DNA of 56,487 bases from Limnohabitans sp. DM1 (GTDB lineage Bacteria; Pseudomonadota; Gammaproteobacteria; Burkholderiales; Burkholderiaceae_C): positions 1 to 56,487 of the forward strand of contig NZ_CXOO01000050.1 of the NCBI RefSeq assembly GCF_001269385.1. Direction: 5' to 3'. The translations under genes were made by a program, and so were the position numbers. Positions 42,551 through 51,060 of this stretch are shown here, piece by piece. Numbering within the stretch: the first letter of the stretch is position 1; each line of letters begins with the position of its first letter. The notes beneath the pieces are model-generated. The model made no database searches and had not been told where the DNA came from. It saw only the letters and a program-made list of their open reading frames with translations.

Positions 42551-43519
42551 TCAATCGACCAGAACGGACATGCCTGGGCGAACCCCCTCGATCACTTGGG
42601 ACGGGCGGGCCCGGACCTCGAAGGTTTTGATGTCAAAGCCCTGATCGGAGCGCGTGGCACGCCAGGTGGCGAAATCGGGCATCACTGCTGCCCGGTACAC
42701 CTTGAAGCGAACCTTGCGGCCTTTCAAGGCGGGCAAGGTGCCATCGAATTCCTTGCCGACGCCAAACTTATCGAGCTTGTCTTCGCGCACGTTGAGCACC
42801 ACCCACTGATCTGCCATGTTGGCGACCGTGACCACAGGCACTCCTTGGGGCGAGATCTCGCCCACACGCCCCAGGACCTTGACCACTTCACCGGCCACCG
42901 GGCTCTTGAGCTCCGTCTCGGCCTTGGCCGCCTGAACTTCAGCCACGACGCCAGCCAATTGACGTGCCTGGGCGGCGGCAGCTTGCTTGTCTTCGGAACG
43001 TGCCCCGTCGCGCGCCATCTCATACTGGGCCTGCGCGGCCAAGGCCTGATCGCGGGCTGCCTTGAAATTAGCCTCAGCCTCGTCGCGCTTTTGTGCGGCG
43101 ATCAAGCCGTCCCGGGCCAGTCCCTCAATCCGCTTGAACGATGCTTGTGATAGATCCGCCGCGGCCTGGGCGCGCTGCCAGTTCAGGCGGGCGATTTCCA
43201 CCTCCTGGGGCCGGGCACCCTTTTGCGCCTTGGCCGCCGTGGCCTGGGCAGCCTCCTGGGCTGCCGTGGCCTGCGCCAATTTGGCGGTCACCTCGGGACT
43301 GTCCAGGCGAATGAGCGGTGAGCCCACCGTGATGACATCCCCCTCCTTGACGAGGATGTCTGCGATGCGGGCGCTGACCTTGGAAGCGACATCGACTTCC
43401 TGCACCTCCATCTGTCCCTGGAAGGCCTCCGCGCCAGGCTGCTGGGCCTTCCACAGGCCCAGGCCGAGAACTGCCACTGCGCCGATAGTGACCAGTGTGA
43501 CGGGTAGTTTCTTATTCAT
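42551..43519 (-). CDS. HlyD-family membrane fusion protein
   Basis: It has 322 residues. One N-terminal membrane anchor (VTLVTIGAVAVLGLGLW), then a lipoyl half (VASKVSARIADILVKEGDVI), a long Ala/Gln coiled-coil hairpin (about 80-195), the second lipoyl half (ELKSPVAGEVVKVLGRVGE) and a beta barrel. It bridges the permeases to TolC. Start ATG 43519 follows the TolC stop by 1 bp. Confidence 0.9.
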   Translation of the reverse strand: MNKKLPVTLVTIGAVAVLGLGLWKAQQPGAEAFQGQMEVQEVDVASKVSARIADILVKEGDVITVGSPLIRLDSPEVTAKLAQATAAQEAAQATAAKAQKGARPQEVEIARLNWQRAQAAADLSQASFKRIEGLARDGLIAAQKRDEAEANFKAARDQALAAQAQYEMARDGARSEDKQAAAAQARQLAGVVAEVQAAKAETELKSPVAGEVVKVLGRVGEISPQGVPVVTVANMADQWVVLNVREDKLDKFGVGKEFDGTLPALKGRKVRFKVYRAAVMPDFATWRATRSDQGFDIKTFEVRARPSQVIEGVRPGMSVLVD

Positions 43520-43520
43520 C

Positions 43521-44939
43521 TCATTGCGCTTTCAGATCGGCACGGGCCATGTAGCTGGTGAATTGATCGGACAGACCGGCCACTTCCAGGAGATCGGCGA
43601 GGGCCTTAACATAGTCATAAGCCGACTGTGCCTGCTCGGTCTTGGTTTTAGCCAGGTTCACCTCTGCGTCGATCAGTTCTAATGTGGAGTTCGTCCCCGC
43701 CTTCTGGCCCTTGGTCTTGAGTTGGAGGACTGCATCGGCCAATTCCAGACTTGGGGCCAGGGACAGGAATTGACGCCTGGTCTGGTCAACGGCCATCCAC
43801 CGTTTCTCGACCAGCAGCGCGATGTCATTTCGGGCCTGCTTGTCCTGGCTGTCCGCCATCTCGATGAGCCGATGCGATGCTTCGCTCATCAAGGAGCGGT
43901 CCACCCCCCCCCACAGACGCCAGCTGACTCCCACGCCCACGACCCAGTTGGCTTGGTCCGAGGAGCGGAGCTGGCGTTGCCCGAAGGCAAATATCGTGGG
44001 CTTCTTGTGGGACTCTTCCAGGGCATGAATCTGCTCGGCCTCATGCCGCTTGGCGGCCACCTTGCCCAATCCTGGGTGTCGTTCCAGAGCAGCGTCGATG
44101 AAGTAGCCAAGCGGCTCAATGGGTGAACTGATCACGAAAAGAGGGCTCATGGCTTGAACCCGTTCACCGTTGCGGATGGTTCTGGCCAACGCGGTAGACG
44201 CCAACTCAGCGTCATCCCGAGCCTTTTGGGCGTTCCGCTTGGCTTCCTCCATCGCAGCGCGGGCCTGGAGTCGCTCGACCTGTGCAACAAGGCCCGCTTC
44301 AAGCATTCGCTGCGTCGCGGCGTCATGCTCCTGGACGGCTCGAAAGGCCGCCTCGCGCAACCCGGCCGCGCGCTCAGCCAACTGGGCTCCGAAATAACGC
44401 TGCGCGAATTCCGTAAACACCTCTTGCTGCGCCTGGCGTCCGTCCGCCCGGGCCTCTTCGGTCTTGGCTTCTAAGGCCTGCTTGATGGCGGTGGTGGCGC
44501 CGCCGGTGTAAAGGGGCAATACAGCCGAGACAGAAGAGGTGTTGCCGCTGCGCTGAGTGCTCAGGTCGACACTGTTCGGCAGTTGCGGCAGGCGTGACAG
44601 GCCTGCAGCCAAGGTAGGGGGTAGAGCAGCAATGGACGAACCGATGGTGTGCGTCAGCGGTGACAGATCGACCCCCTGCACCGCGCCTTGGAACCTGTAG
44701 GAGGCGGCGCCTACGGACACCACGGGGCCGCCCAGGTAGCGGGTAGCCTGCTCCTTCAACTGCGCGCTCTCGACCGACAAGCGAGTCATTGCCAGACGAT
44801 CAGAATTGGCTTGGAGGCGCCGTGCGGCCTCTTCGAAGCTGAGCGCTTCAGCCCGTGTCAGCGCGGGAACGCAGGCCGCCGCAGTTATCAAGGCACACAG
44901 TGACAGTTTGGTGCGCAATCGATTTGGTTGATTCAACAT
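43521..44939 (-). CDS. TolC-family outer-membrane protein of the export operon
   Basis: From ATG 44939 (MLNQPNRLRTKLSL) it has 472 residues and a signal peptide ending near ALTRAEA. The outer membrane efflux repeats are visible (LSFEEAARRLQANSDRLAMT, VSAVLPLYTGGATTAIKQAL, NSTLELIDAEVNLAKTKTEQ). First gene of the leftward four-gene operon, transcribed from the region shared with the TetR gene. Confidence 0.9.
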   Translation of the reverse strand: MLNQPNRLRTKLSLCALITAAACVPALTRAEALSFEEAARRLQANSDRLAMTRLSVESAQLKEQATRYLGGPVVSVGAASYRFQGAVQGVDLSPLTHTIGSSIAALPPTLAAGLSRLPQLPNSVDLSTQRSGNTSSVSAVLPLYTGGATTAIKQALEAKTEEARADGRQAQQEVFTEFAQRYFGAQLAERAAGLREAAFRAVQEHDAATQRMLEAGLVAQVERLQARAAMEEAKRNAQKARDDAELASTALARTIRNGERVQAMSPLFVISSPIEPLGYFIDAALERHPGLGKVAAKRHEAEQIHALEESHKKPTIFAFGQRQLRSSDQANWVVGVGVSWRLWGGVDRSLMSEASHRLIEMADSQDKQARNDIALLVEKRWMAVDQTRRQFLSLAPSLELADAVLQLKTKGQKAGTNSTLELIDAEVNLAKTKTEQAQSAYDYVKALADLLEVAGLSDQFTSYMARADLKAQ

Positions 44940-44955
44940 GGCATTCTCTTTGTCG

Positions 44956-45000
44956 GTACCAATCGGTACCATAATCGAAATTCTAATCGGATTATTGGTA
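44956..45000. promoter_or_regulatory. TetR operator candidates in the divergent promoter region
   Basis: GGTACCAATCGGTACC is a direct repeat followed by an inverted pair, TACCATAATC and GATTATTGGTA (44967-44976 and 44990-45000), one base short of symmetric. It lies between the export operon and the divergent TetR gene, the usual place for operators. Confidence 0.6.
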
Positions 45001-45032
45001 CTGTCAAGTACCTAATGTGAGATACTTGCGCG

Positions 45033-45668
45033 ATGAGTCGCCCCCAAATTCCCGACGACGAGCATCGCACCCGGTTGCTGGAGGGGATGGCGCGGGCGGT
45101 CACGGCTTGTGGGTATGCGGAGCTCACGACATCAGACATCGTGCGCGAAGCGAACGTGTCCAAAAGAACCTTTTACCAATTTTTCAAAGATAAGAGCGAA
45201 TGTCTGATTGCGTTGTTCAATCACTCTGCGCAGAGGATTGAGGCCACATTACGTGCAAGCATCGACCCACAGGGTGACTGGAGTTCCCAGATCGATCGGA
45301 CCATCCAGATCTATCTGGAAACGTTGGCCGCCAATCCTGTGCTGCTACGTACCTTGTTTGTGGAAATCCTAGCGCTCGGCGCCGCAGGCCTGAGTGCCAG
45401 ACGCATCGCCATGGAAAAAATAGCTGCTGTGCTCCTGGAAGCCGCTGCCTATCAGCGCGAAAACCAGATCCCGCAATGGCTTTCCACCAGTCTGATTGGG
45501 GGGGTCAATGAGATGGTGTTGCAGCATATTGAGCAAGACCAGATTGCCTTGTTGCCCCAGCTAAGCGGAAATGCTGCCGCGTTCATGAAAAACACAATCC
45601 AAATATTCACCCATGAGGGTGCGCCAAGAGGGAGTAAGCCCCGAGGCACTGTACGAGCAAGGCGGTGA
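45033..45668 (+). CDS. TetR-family regulator of the export operon
   Basis: It has 211 residues. The N-terminal HTH (ELTTSDIVREANVSKRTFYQ) is typical TetR, and residues 60-190 form the ligand-binding helical domain. It diverges from the export operon, so repression of that operon by this protein is the simplest reading. The last 18 residues (EGAPRGSKPRGTVRARR) read out of frame over a Bug-protein remnant, so the C-terminus was probably altered by the junction. Confidence 0.88.
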   Translation: MSRPQIPDDEHRTRLLEGMARAVTACGYAELTTSDIVREANVSKRTFYQFFKDKSECLIALFNHSAQRIEATLRASIDPQGDWSSQIDRTIQIYLETLAANPVLLRTLFVEILALGAAGLSARRIAMEKIAAVLLEAAAYQRENQIPQWLSTSLIGGVNEMVLQHIEQDQIALLPQLSGNAAAFMKNTIQIFTHEGAPRGSKPRGTVRARR

Positions 45669-45750
45669 CCTGATCCCAGCGACGCCCAAGCAGTTCGCAA
45701 CTTTGGTCTACGCCGAGAGCCGCAAGTTTGGTGCGGAAATCGAGTACCCC
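45640..45750 (+). pseudogene. Remnant of a Bug-type (TctC) solute-binding protein gene
   Basis: In a frame different from TetR the sequence reads PEALYEQGGDLIPATPKQFA and then LVYAESRKFGAEI, the usual end of tripartite tricarboxylate transporter binding proteins. Only about 35 C-terminal residues remain. It marks the right edge of the export module. Confidence 0.65.
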
Positions 45751-46093
45751 CCTCGATTGATCCTTTCGATGCTCCGGGCTTCGCCGTGCATGTCCGGCCC
45801 AGCCTTGGCGCTCATTGCACATTCGAGCGCTGCCATACGCATGGTGAGGGATGGGTGAGCACGCAGACTCATGCTTGTGATCTGACCGCAGGGCCCAGAC
45901 CGCTCACAGTGGTCGGTGGTCACAGCCTGTAACCGCCGTTTCGGCGCTCATGGATCTGGAGCGGGCATTCGGAAACATCACGACAGGTCTATTCGAGCTC
46001 GGTTGCAACTGCCAGCCACCTCACAGCGCCTGACAACTTCCTGTGAACTCGCTCCGTTTCGCACTGTGGGCCTCACGGGATGGAACCAGCACT
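45751..46093. other. Short region without a recognised gene
   Basis: A leftward frame (45708-45923) reads MRMAALECAMSAKAGPDMHG and could be another decayed fragment. No RNA gene or hairpin seen. Confidence 0.4.
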
Positions 46094-46345
46094 TCAAGTG
46101 GCGCATGCCTGCAAGGCCGTTTCGGTCTGAAGCCGTGTCTGCTCGATTAAATATTCCAAAAATATCCGTGTCCGGTCGGGAATGAACTTGCGGCTTGGCA
46201 GCGCCGCATACAAGCTGACCCGCCCAGTGATCCAGGGCGAGAGCACCCGCTTCAAGGTGCCTTGCGTGAGGTAAGGCGCTGCGATCTCCATCGACAAGGA
46301 CATGATGCCTGCCCCGTCGATCACGGCTCTGAGTGTTGAATCACA
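46094..46345 (-). pseudogene. C-terminal remnant of a LysR-type regulator
   Basis: The frame reads STLRAVIDGAGIMSLSMEI, SPWITGRVSLYAALPSRKF and FLEYLIEQTRL. It is closely similar to the end of the intact LysR at 48652-49584. The N-terminal part was lost at the neighbouring IS21 end (about 46340-46380). Confidence 0.85.
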
Positions 46346-46446
46346 ACGAAAACTGGGCCAAATTTGGGGAGAATCACACTGAAAACTGAGCCACGTTGAC
46401 GGCTACGCTGCTGAATTTTTCAGCAAGGTGGTCAGGAGTGATCAAC

Positions 46447-47817
46447 GTGAGCACATTGAGAAAATTGCGCCGCCTCGTGCTGAGGGATGGCGTATCGGTG
46501 CGGGAGGCCAGCCGGCGGCTGGGGATCTCGCGCAACACGGCCAGCAAGTGGTTATCTGAGCCCGAGATGCGGGAGCCGAAGTATCCGAAGCGGGTGAAGG
46601 TGGTGAGCGTCCTGGGGCCTTTTGAAGAGACCCTGGCCCGCTGGCTCAAGGCCGACCAGCACCGCAATAAGCGCGAGCGCCGCGGCATCAAGGCCATGTT
46701 CGAGGCCTTGCGCGCCATGGGCTACGGCGGCAGCCGTGGGCCGGTGTACCGCTTTGCCCAGCAGTGGCGCCTAGAGCAAGACCACAACGCCCGAGGGGCG
46801 GGGTTTGTGCCGTTGTCCTTTGAACTGGGTGAGGCGTTCCAGGCCTATGCGCACGAAGTGACCGCATTTTTCATGGACGAACTGATGCGCCACGGCGTGA
46901 CCACCGCGCTGTGCTTCGCCACAGCTCACCCCGAGTCGGTCGATGTGTTCATGGCCGAGGCACAACAACGGCGCCTGCGCATGGTCACCGGCAAGGTGCT
47001 GCAAGACCGCCACAGCCCTGACGGCCTGCGCGACTCCGACACGGCCTTGAGCCTGCGCCAGACCGAAGACCTGATCCGCCGCTGGCACGGCGTGGACCGC
47101 CTGGGCTATGCCACCACGCCGCGCTTTGCGCCCACCAGCAGCCCTGAGCAGCTGCATGGCGCAGGCGAGATCGCGCAGCAGTTTCCCGATGTGTGGATCC
47201 AGTCGCACGTGGCGGAAAACCTCGACGAAATCCGCTGGGTGAAAGAACTGTTCCCCGAAGCGCGCAGTTATCTGGACGTGTACGACCGCGCAGGCCTGCT
47301 GCGGCAACGCTCGGTTTATGCGCACTGCATCTACCTCGATGAAGCCGACCGTTGCCGCATGGCCGAAGTGGGTGCCACCGCCGCCGTGAGTCCCACCAGC
47401 AACCTGTTTCTGGGCAGCGGCTTTTTTGACTACACCGCCTCGGACGCGGCTAGCTTGCGCTATGGCCTGGCCAGCGATGTGGGCGGCGGCACCAGCTTCA
47501 GCCCTTTCCACACCATGCACGCGGCCTACACGGTGGCAAGGCAAAGTGTGGGGCATCCTGGCATCAGCCTGGCGCCCGCACACCTGTGGTGGCAACACAC
47601 GGCGGGCGCTGCTGCAGCGCTGGACTTGGGCGGCAAGGTCGGTAACCTGCTGCCCGGCTGCGAAGCCGACTTCGTGGTGCTCAACCCGAAAGCCACGCCC
47701 CTGCTGGCCCGGCGCACAGCGCAAACCGAGACCCTGGCCGAATGGCTGTTCGCCATGATCGTGCTGGGCGATGAGCGGCTGATTGCGCACACAGTGGTTC
47801 AAGGACAACTCAACTAA
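46447..47817 (+). pseudogene. Chimera: IS21 IstA N-terminus fused in frame to guanine deaminase
   Basis: The first 132 residues from GTG 46447 (AGGAG upstream) are an IstA N-terminus: STLRKLRRLVLRDGVSVREA, RRLGISRNTASKWLSEPEM and GFVPLSFELGEAFQ. At about 46843 the frame passes directly into guanine deaminase: AYAHEVTAFFMDELMRHGVT, GKVLQDRHSPDGLRDSD, IQSHVAENLDEI, YAHCIYLDEAD, SPTSNLFLGSGFF and LASDVGGGTSFSP. About 110 N-terminal residues of the deaminase, with the H-x-H zinc site, are missing, so it can hardly be active. The 324-residue remainder is otherwise undamaged. The IS21 end lies just upstream (TGTTGAATCACAACG and ATCACACTGAAAACTG). Purine breakdown was the original role (guanine to xanthine). 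Confidence 0.88.
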
Positions 47818-47853
47818 AGCGACATGGCTCAAAACCCTTGAGTCCACATGGCA

Positions 47854-47880
47854 CAAAAAAGCGGCGTCATCGACGCCGCT
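47854..47880 (-). terminator. Rho-independent terminator of the DUF4148 gene
   Basis: The stem AGCGGCGTC / GACGCCGCT has a 3-nt loop, followed on the minus strand by six T residues. It lies 82 bp beyond the DUF4148 stop. It may also act on the rightward chimeric gene, but that side has no T run. Confidence 0.8.
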
Positions 47881-47961
47881 GAAGATCGGCCGGATAGGGC
47901 CATGCTCAGGCCATGCCCGGGACCATCACCCCGATGGACAGGCTGGCCGTGTGGTGACTCA

Positions 47962-48444
47962 TCAGATGTTGCGGTTGTAACGCTGTGGGTACAACTGGTT
48001 CAACTTCAGACCAGTTTCACCATCCGCCATGATGTTGCCGGTGCGGAGGGCTTCGGCCAACTCGGCCTTCACTTGCTCGCGGGTCTTGCCCTGAGCGGCA
48101 GACTTGGCGGGGTACAGGCCAGGGTTCAGCTCATTGGCTTTTTGCTGGGTTTCTCCGTTGACGACGAAGTCGCCGGTGCGCAGGGCTTCGGCCAGTTCAG
48201 CTTTCACCTGTTCGCGGGTCTTGCCCTGAGCGGCCGACTTGGCGGGGTACAGGCCGGGGTTCACTTCATTGGCTTTTTGCTGGGTTTCACCGTTGACGAC
48301 AATGTCGCCCGTACGGATGGCTTCGGCCAGTTCAGCTTTCACTTGCTCACGGGTTTTGGGTGCAGATGCGTCCGCAGCCATGGCGTTTCCAGCAGCCAAG
48401 GCGGCCACAGCGAGGGTGATGGCGGAGAAATAAGAGCGGTTCAT
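47962..48444 (-). CDS. DUF4148 periplasmic protein with internal 45-residue repeats
   Basis: From ATG 48444 (MNRSYFSAITLAV) it has 160 residues with a signal peptide ending NAMAAD. The mature part is built of three units of 45 residues, the last shortened: TREQVKAELAEA(I/L)RTG opens each, and units 1 and 2 continue NGETQQKANE and NPGLYPAKSAAQGK. Repeats are at 31-75, 76-120 and 121-160. DUF4148 proteins are small Burkholderiales envelope proteins of unknown function, usually with one unit. AAGGAAA gives a good ribosome site. The nearby LysR gene diverges from it. Confidence 0.88.
   Translation of the reverse strand: MNRSYFSAITLAVAALAAGNAMAADASAPKTREQVKAELAEAIRTGDIVVNGETQQKANEVNPGLYPAKSAAQGKTREQVKAELAEALRTGDFVVNGETQQKANELNPGLYPAKSAAQGKTREQVKAELAEALRTGNIMADGETGLKLNQLYPQRYNRNI
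48085..48354. repeat. Two tandem 135-bp DNA repeats inside the DUF4148 gene
   Basis: Units 48220-48354 and 48085-48219 encode almost the same 45 residues and are also nearly the same at DNA level. A third, shorter unit follows to 47965. Unequal crossing-over could change the unit number. Confidence 0.85.
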
Positions 48445-48651
48445 GATCAGGTTTCCTTGAAAGTTTGAAAAACGGTCTGCCTGTCGGATTGACGGGGCTT
48501 TGACCTGATCGGTGAAGCGTTGGTTGAAAGCGCTGCATCGATGGGTTGAACTGTAAAATTTCTTAATCAATAGAAAAACAATCAAAAACACATTGAGTTA
48601 TTTCTAAATTCGAAACAATCAAGGGCTTGAAATCCCGTTTTGGAGTGCTTC

Positions 48652-49584
48652 ATGGACCGTTTGTTGTCGATGCGCGTGTTTGAGCGCGTGGTGAATGAGG
48701 GGGGATTTGCCGCCGCTGCCCGTGCGCTGGACATGTCAGCGCCGGTGGTCACGCGCCTGGTGGCCGATCTGGAAGACCACCTGGGCACGCGCTTGCTCCA
48801 GCGCTCGACTCGCCGCCTGTCGCTGACCGAAGCGGGTCAACAGTACCTGGGCCGTGTGCGCAGCATCTTGCAGGACATTGACGAAGCTGACGCGGTGGTC
48901 AGTGCGCAGACCACCGAGCTGGCGGGCCTGTTGCGCCTGCATGCGCCACCGGTGCTGGCGACTTATGTGGTTGCGCCTTTGCTGGCGGAGTTTCGCAGGC
49001 GTTATCCCAAAATCCTGATCGAGCTGGAGGTGGAAACCTTGCGGGAGCCACCGATTGAGGACTTCGACATCACCTTGCTGGGCACCGATGAGAGCTTTAA
49101 CGGCGATGTGATTGCGCGCAAAGTGCTGGAGTCCGAAGCCATTTTGGTGGCCTCGCCCGAGTACCTGCGCCGACGCGGCGCGCCGCAGCAACCACAGGAC
49201 CTGATGCAGCACGATTGCCTGCGCCTGAAAATGCCCCACATCCGGCCTCGCATGTGGCAAATGTGGTGCCCCGACAACCCAACGCGGCCCATCGAGATCG
49301 ACATCCAGCCGGTGCTGCTGGCCAACCACACCGACAGCCTGTTGCGCGCGGCGCTCGATGGCGCGGGCATCACCTCGGTGGCAATGGACATGGTGGCACC
49401 GTATCTGACACGCGGTGAGCTGGTGCGCGTGCTGGCACCGTGGATCACGAGTCGGCTGAGCATGTACGCGGCCGTGCCCACCCGCAAATTCATGCCGCAA
49501 CGCACCCGCGTTTTTCTGGACTTTTTGATCGAGGAGACACGTTTGCAAAAGGCCAAAGCTTTGCAGGCTTGCGCCACTTGCTGA
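48652..49584 (+). CDS. LysR-family transcriptional regulator
   Basis: From ATG 48652 (MDRLLSMRVFERVVNEGG) it has 310 residues, normal for the family. The N-terminal winged helix has FAAAARALDMSAPVVTRLVA and LLQRSTRRLSLTEAGQQYL. The substrate domain runs from residue 90 on. The C-terminus (APWITSRLSMYAAVPTRKFM) is shared with the remnant at 46094. It diverges from the DUF4148 gene, and the regulator's target is not evident. Confidence 0.92.
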   Translation: MDRLLSMRVFERVVNEGGFAAAARALDMSAPVVTRLVADLEDHLGTRLLQRSTRRLSLTEAGQQYLGRVRSILQDIDEADAVVSAQTTELAGLLRLHAPPVLATYVVAPLLAEFRRRYPKILIELEVETLREPPIEDFDITLLGTDESFNGDVIARKVLESEAILVASPEYLRRRGAPQQPQDLMQHDCLRLKMPHIRPRMWQMWCPDNPTRPIEIDIQPVLLANHTDSLLRAALDGAGITSVAMDMVAPYLTRGELVRVLAPWITSRLSMYAAVPTRKFMPQRTRVFLDFLIEETRLQKAKALQACATC

Positions 49585-49681
49585 AGCTGTGTCCTCTCGG
49601 GTGAACTCCAGCCGACAACTGCCCACACAAAAGCGCTGTGTTGTCGCTCAAAACCCGCCTGCAACTGACCGACAATAAGGC

Positions 49682-49834
49682 ATGACCGAAGGCAAGGAAC
49701 ACCTCATCGTCGACCCCAACCAGTCCCAGCGCGAAGCCGTGCGCCGGGGCATTGCGCAATTTCAGCAGCGCCTGCAGGCCGCCGGCCACGACCCCCTCCT
49801 GCCGTACCGCGGACAAAAAGTCAGGAGGTTCTGA
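49682..49834 (+). CDS. Possible small protein
   Basis: It has 50 codons from ATG 49682: EGKEHLIVDPNQSQREAVRR and IAQFQQRLQAAGHDPLLPYR. The composition looks coding and the frame is clean. AATAAGGC upstream is a weak ribosome site. No family is recognised. Confidence 0.5.
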   Translation: MTEGKEHLIVDPNQSQREAVRRGIAQFQQRLQAAGHDPLLPYRGQKVRRF

Positions 49835-49904
49835 GACGAAACGGGGTTTGAGACGCTTTTCGGGGGTGGGTGGCCATGGGGTCAGTCAGGAGCCCATAGC
49901 AAAA

Positions 49905-49925
49905 AGCCCCGCGTGGTGCGGGGCT
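49905..49925 (-). terminator. Terminator-like hairpin
   Basis: The stem AGCCCCGC / GCGGGGCT with a 5-nt loop is followed by five T residues on the minus strand. It would stop transcription arriving from the genes at 50.3-51.0 kb. Confidence 0.65.
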
Positions 49926-49969
49926 CTGAGCGCCTTACAACCCGGCTGAGCGAGTTGGGAGGACTTGTT

Positions 49970-50049
49970 TTGGCGGAGCAGAAATTCTAGCCCCACTAAC
50001 CTGCTCAGGTCCGGATGCATCGTTTTTTGATGGGGACGGGGATTCGAAC
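49970..50049. repeat. 80-bp repeat resembling a tRNA 3' end, copy B
   Basis: It matches 39611-39690 over TTGGCGGAGCAG, TAGCCCCAC, AACCTGCTCAGGTCCGGATG and TTTTTTGATGG, up to GGGGATTCGAAC. Copies A and B are in the same orientation and 10.36 kb apart. Confidence 0.8.
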
Positions 50050-50280
50050 TACCCCTCCCGGATGGGGCAGCTTTCGACCCAAAGCGGGTCTACGTTTCGG
50101 GCCTTGAATTCCATTCCTCAGAGGAGAAATCCGCTCGTTTTACCTTTTCGAGGGGATGGGCTCATTTAGCCAACGTGAAATTGATCGGCATGGATTTTGC
50201 GCATCAGATCGTCGTATCGAAGCCTTTCGGTTGAACGGGTTGGTCTCATAGCGAAATGATTTCGTTGAAATATGGCCAAT

Positions 50281-50475
50281 TTAGACCCGGTCATCTATCA
50301 CTGCCTTGAGGGTGAGGTACAGGCCATAAGCGGACGATAAGGATATTGCATCAACCTGAGCTTCAGGCTGATTGCAGGCGTTTGTGAAACCAAGCGTGTT
50401 GAGTGTTTGCGCCATGAACGTCACTGCCACTCCCACCGCCAATGACAAACAGTCATGGCGGGGGCCCCAGAACAT
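50281..50475 (-). CDS. Possible small membrane protein
   Basis: It has 64 residues from ATG 50475, which overlaps the stop of the upstream lipoprotein gene (TGATG). One hydrophobic segment (CLSLAVGVAVTFMAQTL), then SAYGLYLTLKAVIDDRV. No family; translational coupling is the main support. Confidence 0.4.
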   Translation of the reverse strand: MFWGPRHDCLSLAVGVAVTFMAQTLNTLGFTNACNQPEAQVDAISLSSAYGLYLTLKAVIDDRV

Positions 50476-51002
50476 CAAAGCAAAGTGATGTCTTTGATCA
50501 AACGGGAACGCAGTGCGCGCCGTTTGAGTTGATCAACTGAGTCATCTGTCCACCAATGTGAAGAGTTGCCCCAGATCCAATCGGTACCCGTAATCCCTAG
50601 TAACTGAACTTCCCCCTTCGTACCTGAAATTGTTCGATCAAAGGTCTTGCCTCCAACATTGAAGGTGATTTGATGAGTCCCCTCTTTTAATCGCAGGCGA
50701 ATCATGGAGTTTGGAACAGTCTCCATCGCTGCGCCACCATCCACAGAAATGTCCAACGGATGATGTCCGTCGCCCCAATAACGCACGACGTAAACCGTCA
50801 GAGCTTCAGGCACTGAGGCAAACAACTTTGCTTCATCATCTTTGGCAATGCTGGGTGCAGGATCTTTGGTGCAGTAAGCATTTCTTCCTCGATCCGTATG
50901 GCAATGCGGCTTCTCAGCGATTCGATCAACCGGTGAAGCGCAGCCCGCGATGCCAAGTACGCAAGCTGAGACGACGATTGTTTTAGTAATCCAAGTTTTC
51001 AT
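50475..51002 (-). CDS. Lipoprotein of unknown function
   Basis: From ATG 51002 (MKTWITKTIVVSACV) it has 175 residues. The lipobox is LGIAGC, so it is lipid-anchored. The mature part has DISVDGGAAMETVPNSMIRL and LKEGTHQITFNVGGKTFDR, a beta-sandwich pattern seen in DUF2846-like or PEGA-like envelope proteins. The N-terminal stretch has several Cys and His (PHCHTDRGRNAYC). It is separated from the metal operon by 58 bp and reads in the same direction, so co-expression is possible. Confidence 0.75.
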   Translation of the reverse strand: MKTWITKTIVVSACVLGIAGCASPVDRIAEKPHCHTDRGRNAYCTKDPAPSIAKDDEAKLFASVPEALTVYVVRYWGDGHHPLDISVDGGAAMETVPNSMIRLRLKEGTHQITFNVGGKTFDRTISGTKGEVQLLGITGTDWIWGNSSHWWTDDSVDQLKRRALRSRLIKDITLL

Positions 51003-51060
51003 AATATTTTCCCAAAATTGATCCACAATTTGTGGCAAAAACAAGTAAGTTGTAAACGCC

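Larger units (their letters stand above)
49835..50280. other. Gap with repeat copy B and a terminator
   Basis: The region carries a terminator-like hairpin (49905-49925) and repeat copy B (49970-50049), plus hairpin-forming CCCTCCCGGATGGGG just after. No gene is seen. Confidence 0.6.

Noticed and set aside
46771..47856. Leftward open frame of 361 codons
   Set aside because: Antisense shadow of the guanine deaminase part.
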